From Cryptomeria japonica (taxonomy: Eukaryota > Streptophyta > Pinopsida > Cupressales > Cupressaceae): a DNA stretch of 64,000 nt. The stretch spans positions 326,501-390,500 of the forward strand of contig NW_026728915.1 of NCBI RefSeq assembly GCF_030272615.1, in the 5' to 3' direction. Positions 56,902 to 64,000 of this stretch are shown here, in pieces. Position numbers and translations under genes: made by a program. The first letter of the stretch is position 1. Each line of letters opens with the position of its first letter. The notes beneath the pieces are model-generated. The model worked only from the letters and a program-made list of their open reading frames with translations. It did no database searches and had not been told where the DNA came from.

Positions 56902-58290
56902 CTAAAATAGATAAGAATAAAGGTCTCTAATCTTTGCTGCATCTTCCCAAGTTGTAGAGGACTCATTATTGGGGTCCCATAGGACCCTTACCTGCTTGTT
57001 GGTACGACCCCTGAGGGTCAAATCTCAATGTTGAAGGATGCACACGGGCTCCATGGAAAGCTGCCCGTCCTTGACCGACAAAGCGTTCCAATCAAGAACA
57101 TGGGTCATATCACAATGATAAGGACAAAGAATAGAAACATGAAAGACATCATGGATGTGGAATAGACTCAGAGGCAAGGGAAGACGGTAGGCAATAGGTC
57201 CTATCCTCTCAAGGATCTCAAAATGCCCTACAAAATGAGGCACCAACTTAGAACCTTTTTCATAATGGATCACACTCTTTCATGGATGCACTCTCAAGAA
57301 CACACGGTCACCCATTGAAAACTAGCAATTGACTTTATGAGCATTGACATACTTCTTCTGCCTATCCTGGGCAGCAACCAAATGCCCACGAATCTGCTCA
57401 ACCTGCTACTCCATCTCACAAAGAAAATCTGGGCCTAAACACACCCTATCCTTCAACCGATCCCAACTCAAAGGAGTAATGCAAGGGTGACCATACAATG
57501 CCTGGAAGGGTGACATGCCTATAGAGATGTGATAACCGTTATTATAAGAAAACTCCACAAGGCATATATAATCCTCCTAGCATCACTGTTGATCCATAAC
57601 ATACATGCGAAGCATGTCCTCCAAGACTTGATTCACATGCTCAGTCTGACCATCGGTCTCTGGGTGATAAGATGAACTAAAGTTCAACTGGGTCCCCAAA
57701 GGATGATGAAGTAAAGTCCACAACGCTAATGTAAAGACAAGGTCTCTATCAGAAATGATCTGCCTTGGGATCCCATGCAACCTCACCAAATCTTCCAAGA
57801 AGACTCATGCCACAACTGCTGTAGTGTAAGAAGATTGAATAAGAACAAAATGAGCAACTTTGGTCAATCTATCAACAATGACCATGATGGCATCATGACA
57901 CCATGAAGAAACAGATAACCCTACTATGAAATCCATGGAAATGATATCCCATTTCCAATCCGATATCAAATTTGGCTGTAAAAGCCCTGCAGGGTGTTGA
58001 TGCTCTGTCTTCACCTGCTGACATTCCAAGCACTTGGATGCAAAATCAGCAATTCACATCTCATACCAGCTCAATGATATATCTATCTAAGATCTGTGTG
58101 CATCTTCTTGACACCAGGGTGTGCCGAATAAGGTGCACGATGGGCCTCAGTCATGATCAAAATGCAAAGACCCTCCAAAGGAGGTACATAGATCTGTCCA
58201 AGATGTCTAAGAATACCATCTGACTCAAGAGTATATCCAGAGTATCTACCCTCCAATGGTCTTCCAAACTCTGTCATGGCTCTAACATCC
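56902..58290 (-). pseudogene. Chromovirus integrase with chromodomain-like C terminus
   Basis: Zinc-binding part: EAHRAPYSAHPGVKKMH near 58105-58160. Core: ISMDFIVGL with the first aspartate, [10 protein letters not shown], then IISDRDLVF with the second, and YHPETDGQTEHVNQVLED with the glutamate. The C-terminal barrel has KLVPHFVGHFEILERIG, AYRLPLP and VFHVS. The last 50 codons, broken by one TGA at 57025-57027, read LRGRTNKQVRVLW, then a short acidic turn, STTWEDAAKIRDLY, and a TAG. This is the form of the chromodomain that targets chromoviruses to particular chromatin. The three catalytic residues are kept, but stops and the loss near 57540-57590 and 57800 break the frame. Confidence 0.8.
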
Positions 58291-58499
58291 TGATACCAAG
58301 TGTCCTGATGAAGAACTCAAAGAATTCTCTCACTCAAGTCCACACCAAGGGACAAAGTTGTAACCTCATGCTACCTACGGCTCAAAGAATCTACCACTGC
58401 ATTCTCTTTCCCTTGAATGTAATGAACCTCAAATTCATACTCGTAGAGGAATTCCATCCATCTTCGCTATCAAGCATTTCAATTCGCCTGCGTGAAAAT

Positions 58500-58793
58500 A
58501 TACTACAAACTATAGTGATCACTATGCATCTCAAACCGACACCCCAACAGGAAATGTCTCCAACAAACCAATGCATGCACTACAGTTGCCAACTCCAAGT
58601 CAAGAAATGGATAGTTTAACTTGTGATCCTTGAGTTTGCGAGACTCATAGGCAACCACACATCCATCTTGCATAAGCATCGCACCTATACCTTCTAAAGA
58701 GGCATCTATGCATACCATGAAATCTCTAGATGGGTCAGGAATTGCCAAAATCAGAGCACTAACAAGGAGATCCTTCAAGGTATGAAATGCCAA
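58500..58793 (-). pseudogene. Chromovirus RNase H
   Basis: Open frame 58793-58503 with FMVCIDASLEGIGAMLMQDG (first aspartate) and VVAYESRKLKDHKLNYPFLD. LELATVVHALVCWRHFLLG gives the glutamate and HSDH the next aspartate. It ends at a TAG after YSL, where a segment leading to the integrase would follow. Degrades the RNA of the RNA-DNA hybrid in reverse transcription. Confidence 0.8.
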
Positions 58794-58799
58794 TTTGCA

Positions 58800-59640
58800 C
58801 TTCTTTTACCAAACAAACTTCTTCCCTTTCCTCTGAAGAGACTTAATTGGATGGCCTATTCGAGAAAAACTCTAAACAAAGTGACGGTAATATCCGACCA
58901 AACCCATGAAACTTCAAACTTCAGAAACATTGGTCGCTGTTGGCCAATCAATAATGGCTTGGATCTTAGAAGGATCCACGGATACACCTTCTCCCAAAAC
59001 TATATGACCAAGATAGCTCACCTCTGACTGGAAGAAATCACACTTTGCCAAATTTGTAAAAAGTTGATTCTCCCTCAAGCACTGCAATACCTGACACAAG
59101 TGACCCTCATACTCTTCCATGGATCTAGAATAAATCAATATGTCATCCTAGAACACAAGAACAAAGTGGTCAAGGTAGGTGCAAAAAACCCCATCCATAA
59201 GACTCATGAACACTAAAGGTGTGTTCATCAACCCAAATGGCACCACTGTGAACTCATAGTGACCATAACGAGTACATAACACCATCTTATGAATGTGTGC
59301 ATCATGAATGTACAATTGATGATACCCAAACTTCAGCTCTATCTTAGAGAACACATTGGCTCCCTTCACTTGATCAAAGAGATCATCAATCTGAGGCAAT
59401 GGATATCGGTTCCAGATGGTTGCCTTATTCAACTATCAATTATCAATGCATAATCAAAGAGAACCATCCTTCTTCTTGATGAAGATAACCGATGCACCCT
59501 AAGGAGAAACACTACGACAAATGAATCCTTTGGCCAACAACTCCTCAACTTGCAACTTTAACTCTTGCAACTCTTGAGTAGTCATCCGATATGGTGCTCT
59601 TGAAATAGGTTCCGCACCAGGAACCAAGTCAAAGCAAAAA
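58800..59640 (-). pseudogene. Chromovirus reverse transcriptase
   Basis: Blocks in order: [30 protein letters not shown], a broken [45 protein letters not shown] and [19 protein letters not shown]. The catalytic box is F, TAG (59148-59150), D, D. The next frame is the same one: ILIYSRSMEEYEGHL, LFTNLAKCDFFQ-x-EVSYLGHIV and IDWPTATNVSEV. A stop inside FxDD and three more upstream make it inactive. Confidence 0.85.
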
Positions 59641-59759
59641 TCTATGTCTCATTTCGGAGGAATACTAAGAATATCCAAAGGAAACACATCCGCATACTCT
59701 CAAAGAATAGGTTGACCATCAAGAGAGATTCCTTGACTCTCTCCCGCATCCACATCCTC

Positions 59760-60140
59760 AAGAGAAACTCAAAAAAGCTGACACCCTTGATGCATGTACT
59801 GCCTAAGTTGCATAGTAGAAATCATACATAAGGATATCGATTGTTGAACTCCAACGATCCCCACTCTCCTACCATGGTCATCTACACACTCTACTATCTT
59901 CTGATGATAGTCTACATGAGCATTGTGGGATGATAACCAATCCATCCCCAATAAAAATCAATAGGACCCCAAAGGAATGACTCGAAGGTCCACTGAAGTG
60001 ACAAAGGGTCCTAGGTCCAACACACCTGTGGTCTCAATCATAGTACTCTAATACTCAGCCTGGCAGTCATCCACCATTGCAAATACTATATGGGATCTAC
60101 CTATATCCCCCATTGCTGTCTCTGATGCAGCTAGCCTCTA
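59760..60140 (-). pseudogene. Chromovirus protease, active-site segment missing
   Basis: The frame reads DDCQAEY, a TAG and STMIETTGVLDLG, and then passes directly to VDLRVIPLGSY and LLGMDWLSSHNAHVDYH. In the family the DSGA active site and roughly 60 residues lie between the ETTG-like and VDL-like segments. I find no DSG or DTG triplet here, so this part appears deleted. The MGMDWLSSH segment is the typical C-terminal block. Confidence 0.7.
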
Positions 60141-61405
60141 ACTAATCGATTGATGCAAACATCGAGAACACTGAGCAACCTTGTGGCCAGACTTACCACA
60201 AGTAAAGAAAGCTCCACTTCTAGGTCCTCTACTTCCAGATGGTCCACTAGACTACTGAAAGCTCTCCCCACTAGGGGCCTGAGATGCTCCCTAAGAAGAC
60301 TACCCTAGAAAGGTATGCCTACCCCTCGGCCATCTCTTGCTCTTCCAAGACTAAGAGATGCCACCCTGCTGGCCCTGAGACTACTTCAGTCTTGGTGGCT
60401 GCTGCTGCTATTGTCCACCCTTGGTGGGTGCTTGAGGACCCCTAAAAGGTGCAATAGTCTGGGACTAGTTCCCTCTACCTCTAGACCCACTGAAAGGATC
60501 ACTCCCAATCTGAACTCCAGATTGGCCGCCATTAGCATGGCTAAGGTTCTGCTCTACCAACCTAGCTTTTGCCATGGCTACCTCCACTAAAGTAGGCTCA
60601 AAATCTCTCACTCCTCCACTCATGCGGTGATTAAGACCCCTCAAGAAGTGCTACACAAGGATAGCCTCATCATTGTCAATCCTGGCATACTGTTTGAGCT
60701 CATAGAACTTGTGCTCAAACTGATCCACTGACAACCCAAATTGGCGCAGAGCATGGAACTCATCTGCTCACAACTGCCTCCACTGAGGTGAGAGGAATCA
60801 TGCCCTGAACCTCTCCAAAAAGATCTCCCAAGATGTTGTGTTAATGCTCACATCGATCCTCTCCTCCTTTAATCTCCACCTAATAAATGCGAAGCTCTCG
60901 AGATGCATGATCGTACATCTCGCCTTGGTGTTGCTACTATAAGGATACATAGAAAAACACCTATCTAAACTGATGAGCCAGGTTTCTGCCTTGAGACCGG
61001 TACATTTTCCATCAAAGAAGGGAGGATTGGACCACATCAAGTCCCTCATGTGCCCTAAGATAGCTTGATCTAGGTCCACTGGGACCTCTCTCCTTCTAGT
61101 AGATCTCTCTCTCTCTCTGGAATACCCTGAAGCAACTCCTCTACCCGACCATGGATGGGCTGATCCATCTCGGGTCTGGGGCCTAGTCTAGCTAGCACCT
61201 CATGAAACATCTGACGCATCTCCTCCCTTTCTGGAACCTGCTCTACTCAATGCGGTTCCTCCTGATGAACTGATTGATCTATATACACACTCGCATGAGT
61301 GGGTGGTGGCAAAGGACTATAGCGGTTAGAACCTCGACCCCTTCCTCCTCCTCTGCCTTTGGTGCGACCACCAACACAACCACCTTCCTTAGCTTTCCTA
61401 CCCAT
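60141..61405 (-). pseudogene. Chromovirus gag
   Basis: ATG at 61405-61403 opens MGRKAKEGGCVGG and an arginine/glycine-rich stretch, then a TGA. The capsid domain (about 60650-61080) has NPPFFDGKCTG, ETWLISLDRCFSMYPY, and WRLKEERIDVSINTTSWEIF. A later part has EFHALRQFGLSVDQFEHKFY and then LRGLNHRM. A glycine/glutamine/serine-rich linker leads to a zinc knuckle at 60169-60210 of form FX2CX4HX4C, in which the first cysteine has become phenylalanine. The shell of the element's particle would be built from this protein. There are about eight stops, mostly TAG and TGA. Confidence 0.8.
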
Positions 61406-61542
61406 GAACTAACACTGCACAAGATAAAAAGTTCAGATCAAAGGAAAAGAATGACACAAGGACGTCACAGTATAAGACCTACCTAAAAAGGTCAAGGCAA
61501 ATGGGCTCACTACAAACCCAGAGTACTTGGTGTTGAAACATG

Positions 61543-61555
61543 GGCTCTGATACCA
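61543..61555 (-). promoter_or_regulatory. Primer binding site of the chromovirus
   Basis: Minus strand TGGTATCAGAGCC, identical to the site at 26419-26431 and again two bases from the LTR end. Confidence 0.9.
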
Positions 61556-61557
61556 AA

Positions 61558-64000
61558 TGTAATGCCCTACCAGGAACCCCAAAGGAAAACCCACAACAAG
61601 GGTGAAACAATTTTAAAAAAAAAAGTATAAACATCATAAGTGCATTTACACAACATGCATGATAACACAAGTGAAAGACTTACACCAAAATTCCTTAAGG
61701 GTTACCAATGAAGAATTAAATTCAAGAATAAATTTCACAACATCATAAATCCAAATATGCATCATTAACTCAATGATCACAAGAAGCCAAGCAAATGAAG
61801 ATTCATCATATAAATATTGAAAGGATACAATATAATTTCTACTTCAGTAAGCATTTACTAACATCATCAAGGAAACTGATAAAAACATCCAAACATAGGA
61901 TTACATTGCTCTTCCAATACATAGCTTCTCAATAAATATAAAGGATAGGTCTCATCCAATTACAAGGTTAAATAAGATCAATATTACAATGACCGCATAG
62001 GTCTACAAATAACAATAATCTTCAAAACATGAGATGAAGCATGAGTCATGAACCATAGGAACACCTATGAAGCGAATCCTCGCATCAAGGCACAAATTTG
62101 AACATCCGATGGGAAGTGGCACTACCGCCCGACCATGTAATTTCCAAAATGGAATCACCCCACCATGCTAGGAGATAGTTGAGGACCCTCAAACAAGCAT
62201 AAGCATGACATGGACAACAAAACAAGACAACTCCATGATAACACAGTAAGACTCCACAAGAATCTAGGTGACTCAACTTCACAAACACAACTGAACTGAC
62301 ATCACAAAACACAAGTGAACCAAATGAGAGTGTCATCACATAGCTTAAGATGGCTACCCTGGTACAGCCTCCATAGATCTTGGCTCACTATCTTGGTAAC
62401 GTCTCTCGATCGTCCGACTTCAACTAAGTCTCATGCCGACCCTACCAGCCTTTCGTGAAGACAAGGTGGATTGTTTGCCATTCCAGGCCTTCTTGCAACA
62501 TTATGAGCCCTGTAGTAGCACTCACCTATGTATGAGGTACAATTATCTTTATTAATATTATGATACTACCCACCTAATCAATTGATTAGATTACCAGTTA
62601 TTATCTGACTTTCGTTGGGTCGTAATACCTACCACTTTGGGTGCAAACCCCAAGCGAAAGCCTCTCTCTCAAAGGACACTACACAAGCATGGTCACTCCT
62701 CGAGAACCCTATGGCAAAGCAGATAGCCATAACACCACTATCAGAAACAAGTGGTCAAACAAGCACATACTGACACTTGACTAACCATAAGGCAAAGACA
62801 CTACATGGTTAAGACAATGGAGCCAACATATATCACTTGGTCAAAGGTACCAATTACACCACCACAGGATGATTGAACCATAGACCAAAATAACACAATA
62901 AACATTTACAAGGACAACTAAATACATCAAATCTGCACTCAGACAATCTTTGAAAATATCACCATCATAAAAACTTGCAACATCATTGATTGAAAATTAA
63001 ATAAAACACTCCTTTCCAGCAGTCACATCTAATCAATGTCCAAATCAAAATTCCAAATCTACCCATTTGAATCTCTAATTCATGCCTTAATTTTCATTGA
63101 TAAATTTATTAACCACATAATAAAAACCACTTGAAAATCACATTACATCACACAATACCACTTTAAACATTCCATTTATAGAATTTAAGTTCTAAACACA
63201 AACTGGTTTGGAGACTAGTGAGGGCTCAAACCTAAGTGGGGGTCAAACCAACCCTCAGTTGTGCTGTTGTCGGGATAATAGACACCACTTATCGGTAATG
63301 CTACTACCACTGGTAACACTATCGCTACCAACCAGTAACACTACCACTACAAACTAGTAACACTGCCGCTACCAACCGGTAACACTACCACTTCCAATCG
63401 GTAACACTTACCACTTCAAACTGATAACACCTACCACTTCCAACTGGTAACACTTACCACTTCGAACCGATAACACTACCACTTCGAACTGGTAACATTG
63501 ACCACTTCCAAAATTGCATTTCTAAAATTATTTCACAAGAATACACATACAGTGCCAATATCCAAAATTTCAAGGAAGAGTTTACCAGCAAGGTAAATGG
63601 TGAAATAGACACACTGGAAAGAATAGCTAGCCAAATCATGACATAATAGAAACAAGGATGCACCCAGCAAGTCCAATCTAAAATTCTTTCTTTCCAAAGA
63701 AGAGTTAAATCAAGAAATTGTTTGCTATGAACAAATTCCTTTCCTGAATGCAACCATATGCTTATAGCATCACACAATCAACTATATCAAGCAATCTTTC
63801 TTCTATTTCAACATTCCATAAAGAATCTAAAGGCAGAATACATAAAATTTCCATACACAGGAAGCAAACTGAAAATTTCAAAAACAAATTCAAAACAAGA
63901 AGGGAACCTCCAACCTTGGAGCAATTAGCAAGTAAAAGGGATGAAGAAACTCCAGTCTTGCAGCCAGGTCAAATTTCTAGCTCGTTCACGAATTTTTTGC
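61558..64000 (-). repeat. 5' LTR of the chromovirus, cut by the window edge
   Basis: Collinear with the 3' LTR from 53200 to about 55780. About 1.1-1.2 kb of the LTR lies beyond 64000, so the target duplication cannot be seen. Confidence 0.85.
63285..63515 (-). repeat. Palindromic repeat array in the chromovirus 5' LTR
   Basis: About nine units with TACCAACCGGTA-like cores, at the same place as the array at 54945-55255 but with fewer units and different sequence in several cores. Copy number has therefore changed since insertion. Confidence 0.8.

Larger units (their letters stand above)
53200..64000 (-). mobile_element. Ty3/gypsy chromovirus, full coding order, right end outside the window
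   Basis: Minus strand order: LTR (from beyond 64000 to 61558), primer site, gag, protease, RT, RNase H, integrase with chromodomain-like tail, polypurine tract, LTR (56866-53200). Long LTRs, methionine primer site and chromodomain suggest the Tekay/Del group of chromoviruses. Hand count over about 265 bases at the LTR ends gives about 7% divergence. All genes carry stops. Confidence 0.85.

Noticed and set aside
60315-60590. Plus frame of 91 codons
   Set aside because: Antisense to the Gly/Gln-rich part of the chromovirus gag.
1-64000. A host gene, for example an intron-containing one
   Set aside because: I searched for exon-like conserved blocks with splice signals outside the elements and saw none; every recognisable protein block belongs to a retroelement.

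Overview
This window is repeat-filled intergenic DNA from a large plant genome. I see no intact host gene, rRNA, tRNA or CRISPR array. The plant assignment rests on the element families: Ty3/gypsy of the Tat and chromovirus types, Ty1/copia, plant-type LINEs, primer sites for initiator tRNA-Met, and a CCCTAA telomere-like tract. The old, decayed, deeply nested elements with very long LTRs would suit a gymnosperm, but that is inference; lineage cannot be fixed from sequence alone.

Layout. (1) 1-5291 and 31494-35682 belong to one old Ty3/gypsy-like family, here called element X. Its LTRs lie at 927-2705 and 32618-35334. Internal sequence occurs before, between and after these two LTRs, so this looks like a head-to-tail array sharing LTRs. 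X carries an unusual four-repeat protein (5-920). (2) A Tat-type gypsy element (5292-22231) with LTRs of about 6 kb sits inside X. It has gag, protease, an extra RNase H upstream of RT, RT, RNase H and integrase, all broken by stops. (3) Its 3' LTR is interrupted by a 9.3-kb element with 4.2-kb LTRs and a 3.7-kb internal region without coding capacity (22232-31493). (4) A dense AT/AC microsatellite fills 35683-36455. (5) A minus-strand copia element (36976-45763, 3' truncated) holds an opposite-strand copia element (37921-43336) at its gag/protease junction. (6) A decayed LINE (45764-48309) ends in a poly-A tract that abuts a 1.8-kb degenerate CCCTAA-rich array (48310-50090). (7) 50091-53199 is AT-rich and holds one eroded LTR-like relic. 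(8) A minus-strand chromovirus (53200 to beyond 64000) has 3.7-kb LTRs, gag and pol, and a chromodomain-like tail. It is the coding relative of the element in (3): both share LTR ends, primer site and an intra-LTR array of short palindromes.

Hand counts over short LTR blocks give divergence of about 12% for X, 10% for the Tat element, 7% for the nested non-coding element, 7% for the chromovirus and 11% for the inner copia. This agrees with the nesting order. Everything coding here appears dead: several stops or substitutions fall in or next to catalytic motifs. The points most worth a second look are the X array and its repeat protein, the palindrome arrays inside the long LTRs, the non-coding/coding element pair, the upstream RNase H of the Tat element, and the telomere-like array joined to a LINE tail.
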